A stretch of 64,000 bases of DNA from Oleispirillum sp963678075 (GTDB taxonomy: Bacteria > Pseudomonadota > Alphaproteobacteria > Rhodospirillales > Rhodospirillaceae): positions 1 to 64,000 of the forward strand of contig CAXXPK010000003.1 of NCBI GenBank assembly GCA_963678075.2, read 5' to 3'. Below the pieces are notes generated by a model, which saw only the letters and a program-made list of their open reading frames with translations, made no database searches and was not told the DNA's origin. The position numbers and the translations under genes were made by a program. Positions 53,830-62,838 of this stretch are shown here, piece after piece (position 1 is the stretch's first letter; each line of letters opens with the position of its first letter).

Positions 53830-55767
53830 CTTACAGGTGGCGCAGCCGTCGCGCCGGTGACCAGCCCGGCGGCGGCGCACAGGGCGGCGACGGCAACCGC
53901 CGGGCCGGCGCAGGAAAATCCAATCCAGCCGCATCAGGTGACGCACCACCGCCCATCCGGCGATGCCCCCGCCGCCACCGCGAAACCGCCGACAACCAGC
54001 CTAATGCTCAGAGATTCCCACGGCGTCGCCCACATCAGGTCGCGACGGCGCGCCCCCAACACCAGCAGCCCGGCCAACAGGGTCACCCCGGTCACCGCCA
54101 AGATCGCCCGACCGCCGACGTCGGACAACCCCTGCACCCGTTCCAGCACATCGGCGAGGCGAATCGCCGAGACGTTGGGCAGGGCGTCGGCGACCGCGCG
54201 CTCCAACGCAAGTTCGCCTGCGGGCAGCACCTTGGCGGCGGCGATGCGGGTGTGCGGCGCGCCGTCGATGACGCCGGGGAAAAAGACGAAGGCGAAATTC
54301 ATCGCCAGCGAGGTCCAGCGCACCGCCCGCAGGTTGGCCACCGTCGCGGCGATCTCGCGCCCCAGGATGTTGACGCCGACGGTATCGCCGATGCGCAGCC
54401 CCAGACCGTCGGCGACGCCCTTTTCCACCGACACCAAAGGGCGGTCGGGGGACTCGCCCCACCAGCGACCGGCAACGATATCGGCGCCGCGCGGCGGCAA
54501 AACGGCGGCGGTGAAACCGCGATTCCCGGCCAGGACCCAACGCACGGCGGGATCGACGGCGGCGGAGTCGGCGGCGCGTCCGGCGATGGCGACCACCCGT
54601 CCGCGCACCATCGGCGCGTCGTCCTCGACCGCCGCGCCGGGAACGGCGGCGACCAACGCGGCCAGGATCGCCCAGGCCAACGGCGAAATCGGCGAGGCGC
54701 GTTCACCCTCGACATCGGCCAGCAGCAGGGCGGCCGGAATCCGCCGCGCCCGCAGCAGCGGCCACCACGCGAACAGGGCGGCGATCACCGCGCCGAAGGC
54801 GGCGGCACGCAGTAGCGGTATCGGATAGATCGCGGGGATCGGAGCGGCGGGCAGGATCGTCTGCGAAGCCCCGATCAGCGCCGCCACCGGCCACGGCGCC
54901 AGCGCCCCCAGGAACAGACCGACGGCAATGCCCAAGACCGCCACCGCGCCGACCAACAGGGCGGACAGTCCGGCCCGGGTCAGGAAACGACCGATGGTAT
55001 CCAGGAAGCGTTGCGTCCCCGGCGCCGCGGCGTCAAGCCCACGAACCCGCTACGCGGGATCGGCCAGGGCGGCCTTCACCGCACCCGACGTCAGGCGCGG
55101 CGCGGCGATTCGCATCGCGTGGGTGATCAGGCTGCCGGGGCGAACCAATCCGGTCGTCGCTAGGCCGGCGGCATCCAGCATCACCCGTGGTCCCGGGCCG
55201 AAGGCACGCGCCGCCGCATCCGGTTCCGCCAGCAGGACGGCGCGAATCTCGAAATCCGCCGCGCCGATCCGCAGGGCATCGCCGACCCCCAGGTTCAAGC
55301 GACGCAACAATTGCGGTGCCGCCGCGACGCCGGACACGCCGTTCCGGGCCGCCAGCGCCTCAGCCAGCGGACGGGCGGGCTCTAACCGCACCGCCCCGAC
55401 CAAGGGATGGGCGGCATCCACCGCATTGAGTTCGACCAGAAGGGCCCGACCCTCGCCGTCGGCGCGGCGGGCCATCGCCCGCGTCTCGGCGACTTCCGAA
55501 AGGGTCCCGAGCCCGGCCAGACGGGCGCGTTCGTCCACCGTCGGCGGGCGATACAGGCGCGAGGCCTCGACATCGCTACCCAGCAGGGCGCGGGCATTGT
55601 GGGAGAGTCCGGCTTCCACCGACGACACCATCGACCCGGCGGCGCCGACCGCCGCCACCCCCAGCGCCAGTCCCGCCAGCAAGACCCGGAAAACCGGAAA
55701 AGCCGTTGGCCAAATCGCCCGCCAGATCGCGTGCCGCCAGCCGCAGCAAACGCAGACCGGGGGTCAT
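53830..55767 (-). pseudogene. FtsX-like ABC transporter permease (YbbP type), broken by shifts and an amber codon
   Basis: A large permease that works with the ATPase at 55764. It starts ATG at 55765-55767 (MTPGLRLLRLAARDLAGDLA), then a T4 run near 55698-55701 shifts the frame; one base less restores LLAGLALGVAAVGAAGSMVS. The periplasmic region follows to LTSGAVKAALADPA, where TAG (55050-55052) stands for the family's Trp (ADPA-stop-RVRGLD). The next frame is intact to the core membrane region (LFLGALAPWPVAALIGAS, RRIPAALLLADVEGE). Near 54000 the frame is lost again before the last membrane segment. Normal length is about 800 residues. Confidence 0.8.
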
Positions 55768-56177
55768 GCCGCGCCTCCATCGACGATGTGGCCGTCGCGC
55801 ATCCGCACGATGCGATCGCAACGCGCCGCCAGGGCCTCGTCATGGATGATCAGAACCAGGGTGGTGCCGTAATCGGCACAGGACGACAGCATCAAATCGG
55901 CGATGGCGCGGCCGCTGTCGCTGTCCAGGTTGCCGGTGGGCTCGTCGGCGAACAGAAGCGCGGGGCGGGGAGCCAGGGCGCGGGCAAGGGCGCCGCGTTG
56001 CTGTTCGCCCCCCGACAGCCGCGACGGCCCCAGCACCGCCACGCGTTCGCCGGATTTGATCGCCAGATCGATATCGTTCAGGATGACCAGCGGCCCGGCC
56101 TCGGTCGGCGCGTCGAACCCCACCCGGTCGAGGCAAAGAGCCGGAACCGTTTCGTTCATCGCTTCAGGTGCGTTCAT
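55764..56177 (-). pseudogene. LolD-like ABC ATPase with Walker A deleted
   Basis: The open frame of 137 residues starts MNAPEAMNETVPALCLDRVG and runs to ERVAVLGPS, then joins RLSGGEQQRGALARALAPRP at about 56027. The Walker A (GPSGSGKS), the Q loop and everything between are missing, in frame; PS is shared by both sides, so the junction may be a short CCGTCG repeat. Walker B (LLFADEPTGNLD), the H loop (HD) and the signature motif remain. It cannot bind ATP normally. The gene overlaps the permease by 4 bases and its ATG overlaps the divergent tesA ATG. Confidence 0.88.
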
Positions 56178-56835
56178 GATCGTCCTTCGTTCCTGGCTGC
56201 GCGGCATAACGGTGGCGGCGGCCCTGTTCTCGGGTCCCGCCCTAGCGGAGGAACCGCTGTCGCTGCTGGCGTTCGGCGACAGCCTGACCGCCGGATACGG
56301 GCTGCCGCAGGACCAGTCTTTCCCCCTGCGTCCTCCAGCGCCGCCTGGCTGACATGGGGTGGCGCGTCACGGTCCGCAACGACGGGGTTTCCGGCGACAC
56401 CACGGCGGGGGGACGGGCGCGCCTGGACTGGATGCTGACCCCATTGCCCGACGCGGCGATTCTGGAACTGGGAGCTAACGACGCGTTGCGCGGCCTGCCC
56501 CCATCGCGACGCGGAACAATCTGGCGGCGATGCTGACCACGTTCAAATCCCACCGGATTCCGGTGCTGTTGGCCGGAATGATGGCACCGCGCAATCTGGG
56601 CGACGACTACGTCGCCGCGTTCGATGCGATCTATCCGGCATTGGCCAGGGACTTCACGGTGCCGCTGTACTCCTTCTTCCTGGACGGCGTGGCGACAGAA
56701 CCCGCCCTGTTGCAGTCCGATGGGTTGCATCCCTCCGCGTCGGGGGTGGAGACGATCGTCACCCGCATCCTGCCCGATGTGGTCAGACTGCTGGAGACCG
56801 CACGCGCCGCGAAGACCACGGCTGGAAATCCGTGA
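56176..56835 (+). pseudogene. tesA: Arylesterase/lysophospholipase TesA (SGNH family), two frameshifts
   Basis: A periplasmic GDSL esterase. The start MIVLRSWLRGITVAAALFSG is a signal peptide, followed by LLAFGDSLTAGYGLPQDQSF with the catalytic Ser. A C5 run at 56322-56326 shifts the frame (one C fewer gives a normal continuation into LADMGWRVTVRNDGVSGDTT). A second C5 run at 56498-56502 shifts again after GANDALRGLPP (one C more restores it). The last frame has LLAGMMAPRNLGDDY, FDAIYPALARDF and DGLHPSASGVE with the catalytic Asp/His. Both errors are in C runs, so sequencing error is a real possibility. The ATG shares two bases with the divergent ATPase start. Confidence 0.85.
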
Positions 56836-56878
56836 CCCCAGGGACTACCATTGGCGCGGCAACCCGGAGAACCCCGCC

Positions 56879-57613
56879 ATGACCGACCCCGCCCCCACCA
56901 TCGTGATCCTGACCGGCGCCGGGATTTCCAAGGAATCCGGCCTCAACACCTTCCGCGACAGCGACGGCATCTGGGCCAAGGTCCGGATCGAGGACGTCGC
57001 CACGCCCGAGGCCTTCATCCGCAACCCGACCCGGGTGCAGGAGTTTTATAACGCGCGGCGGGCCGGTTTGAAGGACCCCAAGGTGGTCCCCAACGCCGCG
57101 CACGAGGCCCTGGCCCGCCTGGAACGGGAATGGCCGGGCGAAGTGCTGCTGGTCACCCAGAACATCGACGACTTGCACGAACGCGCGGGGACCCGAAAGC
57201 TGATCCACATGCACGGAGAACTGTTGAAGGTGCGTTGCGAGTTCTGCGACGCCCTGATGGAATGGGACGATGACCTGTATACCTCCACCCCCTGCCCGCA
57301 TTGCGGCCGCAAGACCGGCCTGCGCCCCCACGTGGTGTGGTTCGGCGAAATGCCGCTCGGCATGGACAAGATTTACGAGTCCCTGGACACCTGCCGCCTG
57401 TTCGTGTCGATCGGCACCTCGGGCAACGTCTATCCGGCGGCGGGCTTCGTGCAGCACGTGCGCTATCGCGGATTGGCCCATTCGGCCGAACTCAGCCTCG
57501 AACAAAGCCAGGGGACGCCGCTGTTCAACAAGGTGATCAACGGTCCCGCCACCGAAGTCGTCCCCGCCTTCGTGGCCCGCATCCTCAGCCAGGGCATTCC
57601 CAACCAGGGATAA
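56879..57613 (+). CDS. cobB: NAD-dependent protein deacylase (CobB-type sirtuin)
   Basis: A 244-residue sirtuin that removes acyl groups from lysines using NAD+. VILTGAGISKESGLNTFRDS starts the fold, and QNIDDLHERAGTRKLIHMHG has the catalytic His. The zinc ligands are two CxxC pairs (CEFC and CPHC). EFYNARR gives the Tyr-x-x-Arg pair that marks desuccinylase/demalonylase activity (SIRT5 and E. coli CobB). SIGTSGNVYPAAGF closes the NAD site. Intact and complete, unlike its upstream neighbours. Confidence 0.94.
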   Translation: MTDPAPTIVILTGAGISKESGLNTFRDSDGIWAKVRIEDVATPEAFIRNPTRVQEFYNARRAGLKDPKVVPNAAHEALARLEREWPGEVLLVTQNIDDLHERAGTRKLIHMHGELLKVRCEFCDALMEWDDDLYTSTPCPHCGRKTGLRPHVVWFGEMPLGMDKIYESLDTCRLFVSIGTSGNVYPAAGFVQHVRYRGLAHSAELSLEQSQGTPLFNKVINGPATEVVPAFVARILSQGIPNQG

Positions 57614-57619
57614 CGCCCC

Positions 57620-58273
57620 CTAGACCGGGATCACCGGACGCCTGCGGTGCAGTATCGCCTCGCGGCGCATGATGTAGAGCACTGAAACGACGATCAGGGT
57701 GCCGCCGATCAGGGTGGCGACGCTCAGTTCCTCGGCGAAGAGGACGAAGCCCAGGGCCGCCGCGAACGGCAATTGCAGGAAGTTGAACGGCGCCACCGCC
57801 GAGGCGTCGCCGGCGCGATAGGCGCGGATGTACAAATACTGCCCCAGGCTGCCCAGGCCGCCGACCCCCGCCGCCAAACCGCGATGCCAGCCGACCCGCT
57901 CCTTCAGCAGAAACGGAGCCAACGCCAACAGAAACAAGGGTTGGCTGAACGACAGCGCGGTGGCGTTGGCCAATGGCAGGTGCGTCATCGCGTAAAAGAA
58001 ACACAGCATGGTAAAGCCGCCGGACAAGGCGCGCAGGCCATGCATCTTCAGATTGTCGGTGCGAAACACCCGCGCTCCCCCGGCGGAAACGATCACTGGA
58101 AGCAGCGAGACGAAGCCGAACAAGGCGCGAAAGAACGCCACCTCGAAACCATGAAGATCATGGCCAACATACTTGATGAGGGCGTTCATCTGCGCGAAGA
58201 CAAAGGCGGCCAGCACCATCCACAGGGTTCCGCGCACATTGCCTGAGGCCCGGGCCAACCAACCCAACATCAT
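57620..58273 (-). CDS. EamA/DMT-family transporter, shortened by an in-frame deletion
   Basis: A 217-residue membrane protein; EamA proteins usually have 280-300 residues and ten helices in two repeats. The first repeat is present (TLWMVLAAFVFAQMNALIKY to LPLANATALSFSQPLFLLAL), but near 57865 LAAGVGGLG runs straight into SLGQYLYIRAYRAGDASAVA from the end of the second repeat. About 70 residues, or two to three helices, are missing without loss of frame. Transport function is therefore doubtful. Start chosen at the ATG of MMLGWLARAS; an in-frame ATG lies 51 bases farther upstream. Confidence 0.75.
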   Translation of the reverse strand: MMLGWLARASGNVRGTLWMVLAAFVFAQMNALIKYVGHDLHGFEVAFFRALFGFVSLLPVIVSAGGARVFRTDNLKMHGLRALSGGFTMLCFFYAMTHLPLANATALSFSQPLFLLALAPFLLKERVGWHRGLAAGVGGLGSLGQYLYIRAYRAGDASAVAPFNFLQLPFAAALGFVLFAEELSVATLIGGTLIVVSVLYIMRREAILHRRRPVIPV

Positions 58274-58379
58274 CGTTCCTTCGGCATCGCCGGCACGACC
58301 GTTTCGCGGGCGGACTTTCATCATCGGCGGGAACGGCGGAAAAGCAAGCCATGCTCCCGGCGGTTACTCCGCCTCCTCG

Positions 58380-58439
58380 TCGCCGTCATCATCGCGGTAC
58401 TCCTCCTCTTCTGGATCGAACCTTAATGAGTCCTGAGCC
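58380..58439 (+). mobile_element. 60-base relic of the right end of the IS5-family element
   Basis: Matches the last 60 bases of the two full IS copies (from GCCGTCATCATCGCGG to TAATGAGTCCTGAGCC), including the codons for the transposase end LLLFWIEP and the terminal inverted repeat. The left side is missing and no other IS sequence is nearby. It lies between the shortened EamA gene and hldE. Confidence 0.88.
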
Positions 58440-58515
58440 TGGGGGTAAAGAAGACAAACGCGAAAGGGGCGGGGGCGCGCTTTGCATGCGCCGCCCAAAG
58501 CGCAAGAACCCCGGA

Positions 58516-59988
58516 CTACCCCTTGTCGCCGGTCAACCGTCGCACGGTTCGCGTGGTCGAGAAGCCGGGTTCAAGATCGGCCAGGACGACACGACCGCCG
58601 GCCCCGGTGACAATGTCGGCGCCGACCACCGTCTTACCCGCATAGTCCGCGCCCTTGACCAGCACGTCCGGCACCAGGACGGAAACCAGTTCCAAAGGCG
58701 TGTCCTCGTCGAAGATCACCACCGCATCGACATCCTGCATCGCCGCCAGAACGGTGGCGCGCGCCACTTCTTCCTGAACCGGACGAGCGCTGCCCTTCAG
58801 CCGTTTGACCGAGGCATCGCTGTTCAACCCCACCACCAGGCGGTCGCAAGTGCCCCGCGCCTGCCGCAGCAACGACATATGTCCGGGATGCACCAGATCG
58901 AAACAACCGTTGGTGAAGCCGACGGTCAGCCCCTGTTCCTGCCAGTCCCGGACACGGACCCCGGCGAGTTCACGATCCATCAACTTGCCGTTGCCATGAC
59001 CGCCGGTCAAGGTCCCCTCCGCCGCCTTCAGTTCCGCCACCGAGGCGGTGGCGGTGCCGATCTTGCCGACCACGATACCGCCCGCCAGATTGGCCAGCCG
59101 GGCCGCGCCCAAAAGCCCGCCGCCCGCCGCCAGCGCCGCCGCCAACGCCGCCACCACGGTGTCGCCGGCACCGGAAACGTCGAAAACCTCGCGCGCCCGC
59201 GCCGGGATGTGGTGCACCGCGCCCCCTTCCTCGATCAGGGTCATTCCGTCCTGCGAACGAGTCACCAGGACATTGCGGACACCGCAGCTTTCCATCACAT
59301 GGCGCGCCGCCGCGACGACGTCCGCATCCCCCTTCACCGCCATGCCGGTGGCCTCGGCCAGTTCGGCGCGATTCGGCGTGACCAGAAAAGCGCCGCGATA
59401 CTTGCGATAGTCCCGTCCCTTCGGATCGACGATCGACGGGATCCCCCGCGCCGTGGCCAGATCCAGAACCTCGGCCAGAACCCGCCCGGTCAACAATCCC
59501 TTGCCATAGTCCGACAGGGTCAGCACCGCGCAGTCGCCGATCCCGGTCCGCACTGCCGCCAGAACCTGCTCTTCCGCCGCCGGATTCAGGTCATCGACTT
59601 CCTCGCGATCGGCCCGCAGAAGTTGTTGCACTCCCGCAACAAAGCGCGACTTTTCAGTGGTGCGGCGCCCCGACAGCAGTTGCAGGCGGGAATCCACGCC
59701 ACCTTCCGCCGCCAGCAACGACGCGACCTCGTGTCCCGCCGCGTCGTCGCCAACGAAGGCGACGAACACCAACGCAGCGGAAAGCGCGCTCAGGTTCCTG
59801 GCGACGTTACCGGCACCGCCCAGCATCAGATTATCGCGCACCACGCGGAACACCGGAACCGGTGCCTCCGGCGATATCCGCGACACCTCGCCATAGATGA
59901 AATGATCGAGCATGACGTCGCCCAGGCACATCACCCGCGCCGACGCAAAGCCTTCGAAAACCCGCGAAAACGTATCCGACAATGTCAT
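58516..59988 (-). CDS. hldE: Bifunctional heptose-7-phosphate kinase / heptose-1-phosphate adenylyltransferase
   Basis: A 490-residue enzyme that makes ADP-heptose for the lipopolysaccharide inner core. The N-terminal ribokinase-like domain runs from GDVMLDHFIYGEVSRISPEA, APVPVF and LGGAGNVARNLSAL to VSGAGDTVVAALAAALAAGG. The C-terminal nucleotidyltransferase domain begins TVGFTNGCFDLVHPGHMSLL and ends near RRLTGDKG. The ATG at 59986-59988 has GGTGGGA upstream. Complete and intact. Confidence 0.95.
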   Translation of the reverse strand: MTLSDTFSRVFEGFASARVMCLGDVMLDHFIYGEVSRISPEAPVPVFRVVRDNLMLGGAGNVARNLSALSAALVFVAFVGDDAAGHEVASLLAAEGGVDSRLQLLSGRRTTEKSRFVAGVQQLLRADREEVDDLNPAAEEQVLAAVRTGIGDCAVLTLSDYGKGLLTGRVLAEVLDLATARGIPSIVDPKGRDYRKYRGAFLVTPNRAELAEATGMAVKGDADVVAAARHVMESCGVRNVLVTRSQDGMTLIEEGGAVHHIPARAREVFDVSGAGDTVVAALAAALAAGGGLLGAARLANLAGGIVVGKIGTATASVAELKAAEGTLTGGHGNGKLMDRELAGVRVRDWQEQGLTVGFTNGCFDLVHPGHMSLLRQARGTCDRLVVGLNSDASVKRLKGSARPVQEEVARATVLAAMQDVDAVVIFDEDTPLELVSVLVPDVLVKGADYAGKTVVGADIVTGAGGRVVLADLEPGFSTTRTVRRLTGDKG

Positions 59989-60201
59989 TCCCACCGTCCG
60001 TCCATTGCAACAAATCCCAACGCCCCGCCGCCGTGCGGGGCCAAGTTCAGAACCTTATGTGGCGCGCGGGGCAAACGCAACGCCCGGCTGAGGACGGAGA
60101 ACGCCCTGTCCTCTTTCGCAAACCGGTCCGGCCCTGCTACACTTAGCGCAGTTGGAGCGCGGCGCGGCCCCAAGTATCCGGCAAAGGCTTGACCCCAGAC
60201 G

Positions 60202-61419
60202 ATGCAATCCGAATTCGTGACGCCAGAGAGCCTGCTTCTCGACACCGCCGAGCGCCTGGGACGGGTGCGCGCCGGACGGATCGCCCTGCGCATCCACCTG
60301 TCCCGTCTGTCCCAAACCCATCGCGACCCCGCCTATGTCCGCATCGCGGCCCGGATGTTCGACGGCCTGATCGCCGGCTACCGCTGTCAGGTCTTTGCCC
60401 TAAGCAACGGCGACATCGTCGCCACCGGCAAGGACATGCCCTTCGGCGACGTTGACGCGGTGGTCTACAAACTGCGCACCCTGTTCGATTCCGACCCCCT
60501 GGTGCATCACGATCCCTACGGCCCCGAAGACGGCTTTTGCACCTGGCACGACCTGGAAACTGATTACGATGCCTTCCTTGCGGCGACGCGAAACGATGCC
60601 GCGACCGCCGGAGCCTCGGCGTGGCACCCGCGCGGCCAACGCCCGCAGAACCATGCGGTGACGCCGCAGGACATGGAACGCATTGTCGGCGGCCTGACCG
60701 ATACCACGGTGCGCCCCTTCATCACCGCCCAGGCTGCGGTCACCATCACGCCGATCGGCGAATCCACCTTGTCGTTCCAGGAAATCTTCGTTTCGGTCGC
60801 GGACCTGGCCAAGCGGCTGGCCCCCGGCAGCGATCTTTCCGGCAACCGCTGGTTGTTCCAGTACTTTTGCGAAATGCTGGACACCCGTCTGCTGGCGGGG
60901 ATTCAAAACCTGACCCTTTACGGGCGCGAACTTCCGGCCAACCTTAACCTCAACGTTTCCACCGTGCTGGGTCATGGCTTCATCGACTTCGCCCGGCGGT
61001 TCCCCGACGCCCGCTTCTGCATCGAATTCCAGACCATCGACATCTTCGCCGACCTGTCCGCCTTCGCCAAGGCCTGCGACCTGCTGCACGCGAGTGGGCA
61101 CCGCGCCTTGATCGACGGACTGACCCCCCTGGGGCTGTGGATGCTGGCCGACGCCAACCTGCCGGTCGACTCCTTCAAGCTGATGTGGAGTCCCGACGTC
61201 GGAGCCGGACATCACGGCGCGGCGGACCGCGACCCCAGTACCGCGATCCGCGCTCTGGGGCCGGAGAGGATCATTCTCGCCCGCTGCGATTCGTACACCG
61301 CCATCGAATGGGGGCTCCGCCAAGGGATCAAGACATTTCAGGGTCATTTTGTGGACGCAACATTGATCGGGCGCATCGAACTGAAGGCCAGACCCCAAGA
61401 CGCCGGAGAACGGCCATGA
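60202..61419 (+). CDS. Degenerate EAL-like protein, first of a tandem pair
   Basis: A 405-residue cytoplasmic protein. The N-terminal 130 residues have no named domain (SRLSQTHRDPAYVRIAARMF, FALSNGDIVA). From about residue 175 the arrangement follows an EAL fold: a PIGESTLSFQEIFVSVADLA region where EAL proteins have the E-A/V-L motif, NLNLNVSTVLGHGFIDF for the vNvS strand, CIEFQTIDIF for the lvlEiTE strand, and TPLGLWMLADANLPVDSFKL for the lp-x-D-x-x-K strand, ending GIKTFQGHFVDATLIG. The catalytic Glu and the DDFG motif are missing, so c-di-GMP hydrolysis is unlikely. It overlaps the next gene by 4 bases. Confidence 0.65.
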   Translation: MQSEFVTPESLLLDTAERLGRVRAGRIALRIHLSRLSQTHRDPAYVRIAARMFDGLIAGYRCQVFALSNGDIVATGKDMPFGDVDAVVYKLRTLFDSDPLVHHDPYGPEDGFCTWHDLETDYDAFLAATRNDAATAGASAWHPRGQRPQNHAVTPQDMERIVGGLTDTTVRPFITAQAAVTITPIGESTLSFQEIFVSVADLAKRLAPGSDLSGNRWLFQYFCEMLDTRLLAGIQNLTLYGRELPANLNLNVSTVLGHGFIDFARRFPDARFCIEFQTIDIFADLSAFAKACDLLHASGHRALIDGLTPLGLWMLADANLPVDSFKLMWSPDVGAGHHGAADRDPSTAIRALGPERIILARCDSYTAIEWGLRQGIKTFQGHFVDATLIGRIELKARPQDAGERP

Positions 61420-62729
61420 TCAACCTGCCGGGATTCTTCAGCGGCGAGGGACCGGAAAAGCCGGAGCCCGAGAAGGAAAAGACCGATGAGGCGGCGGGCG
61501 AACGCAAGCTGATGATGCAGTTGCAAGAAGGCCTGCTGCTTGACTATGCCCAGCGGTTTGAGAAATTTCGCAAGCAGCGACAGGCCCTGCACCTGCACCT
61601 GTCGCGCCTGCAGCCGCAGAACCAGCGCGAACCACTGTTGCGCGCCGCCGCCGCCGCCTTCGAGCAGCTGATCCTCGACAACCGCGCGCAGGTCTTTACC
61701 CTGTTTCGCGGCGACATCATCGTGGTCTTCGCCTCCAAGAACCGCGACGAGGTCGAGGCCGCGCTGATCCGCGTGCGCTTCCGGTTCACCGACGACCCCC
61801 TGCTGGACGAGACCGGCAACGGTCACGACCCGTTCGCCACCTGGTACGTGCTGGCCAACGACTACCCGGCCTTCCTGCGTCTGGCGCAGCAGGCCTATGC
61901 CGAACAAGAAGACCGCCGCCGCGCCGATATCGAACGCGAACACGCGCCCGAACTGCGCAACCAGCGACACGGCCCGAAGAGGCGGTTGCAGCCGCTTTCT
62001 CCCGGCACCCTGGGCAAGCTCGAGGACGCGCTCAGCCGGACCGACCCGTCCAATCTGATCCGCCACCAGTCGATCAGCGCCATCGTCGGACGATCGCACC
62101 CGCAGCACATGTTCAGCGAGGTCTTCGTCTCGATTTCCGACCTCCGCGACATTTTCGTCCCGGACGTGGACATCGTTTCCGATGCCTGGCTGTTCCAGCA
62201 CCTGACCGAAACCCTGGACCGCCGCGTGCTGGCTCTGGTCGTCGCCGGACACGACCGCAGCCTGTCCGGCGGGTTCAGCGTCAACTTGAACGTCCGCACT
62301 GTGCTGAGCGAGGATTTTCTCAACTTCGACGACGGCATCGCGGGGAGCCTGCGCGGCACCATCGTTCTGGAGATTCAGCTGTTCGACATCCTGGCCAACG
62401 TCGGGGCCTTCCTGTTCGCCCGCGACTTCGCGCGGGAACGCGGCTATCGCATCTGCGTTGACGGAATCACCTCCGAGACCCTGCCCCTGGTCGATCGTGT
62501 CAAGATCGGCGCCGACCTCGTCAAGCTGATGTGGGCGCCCGATCTGGCCAACGCCCGCGACGACGAGGACCACCCAATCTCCACCGCCCTGGCCCGCTGC
62601 GGTCGCAAGCGGGTGGTGTTGGCCCGGGTCGATAATGAGGAACAAATCCGCATCGGCCAGGACCTGGGCCTGTTGATGTTCCAGGGACGCGGCGTCGAAC
62701 GCTTGATCCAGGGCGGCGCCATGCGATAG
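61416..62729 (+). CDS. Degenerate EAL-like protein, second of the tandem pair
   Basis: A 437-residue protein related to the previous one. After a charged N-terminus (PEPEKEKTDEAAGERKLMMQ) come a helical region (QRFEKFRKQRQALHLHLSRL) and VFTLFRGDIIVVFASKNRDE, which parallels FALSNGDIVA in its neighbour. The EAL-like half has MFSEVFVSISDLRDIFVPDV, GGFSVNLNVRTVLSEDFLNF, TIVLEIQLFDILANVGAF, GADLVKLMWAPDLANA and VVLARVDNEEQIRIGQDLGL before LMFQGRGVE. EAL and DDFG catalytic residues are lacking. The strict 4-base coupling suggests a hetero-complex. Function unknown. Confidence 0.65.
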   Translation: MINLPGFFSGEGPEKPEPEKEKTDEAAGERKLMMQLQEGLLLDYAQRFEKFRKQRQALHLHLSRLQPQNQREPLLRAAAAAFEQLILDNRAQVFTLFRGDIIVVFASKNRDEVEAALIRVRFRFTDDPLLDETGNGHDPFATWYVLANDYPAFLRLAQQAYAEQEDRRRADIEREHAPELRNQRHGPKRRLQPLSPGTLGKLEDALSRTDPSNLIRHQSISAIVGRSHPQHMFSEVFVSISDLRDIFVPDVDIVSDAWLFQHLTETLDRRVLALVVAGHDRSLSGGFSVNLNVRTVLSEDFLNFDDGIAGSLRGTIVLEIQLFDILANVGAFLFARDFARERGYRICVDGITSETLPLVDRVKIGADLVKLMWAPDLANARDDEDHPISTALARCGRKRVVLARVDNEEQIRIGQDLGLLMFQGRGVERLIQGGAMR

Positions 62730-62732
62730 GCG

Positions 62733-62760
62733 CCGCCACGGCCCCATGAAAAGGGGTGGC
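62733..62760 (+). terminator. Imperfect hairpin after the EAL-like pair
   Basis: CGCCA-CGG-CCCC can pair with GGGG-TGGCG across an ATGAAAA loop, a few bases past the stop at 62729. No U tract follows. Weak evidence for a transcription end before the ABC-2 genes. Confidence 0.3.
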
Positions 62761-62838
62761 GGAGGAAAAATGACGGGGTATAACCTAACGTAATCCTCGT
62801 CCCGCCTTTCCACGTCAACCCCCCGCAGCCTTCCCATC

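Noticed and set aside
52429..54828. A single 799-residue protein on the plus strand after cbiD
   Set aside because: Only the first 140 codons resemble CbiD; the rest is the antisense of the BI-1 and permease genes and has low-complexity composition typical of GC-rich shadow frames.
11959..55052. Genome-wide amber (TAG) reassignment or selenocysteine/pyrrolysine-like recoding
   Set aside because: TAG ends rho, hemH and hemJ at their normal lengths, and the affected genes carry other lesions. The expected residues differ (Gln, Trp), which no single recoding explains.
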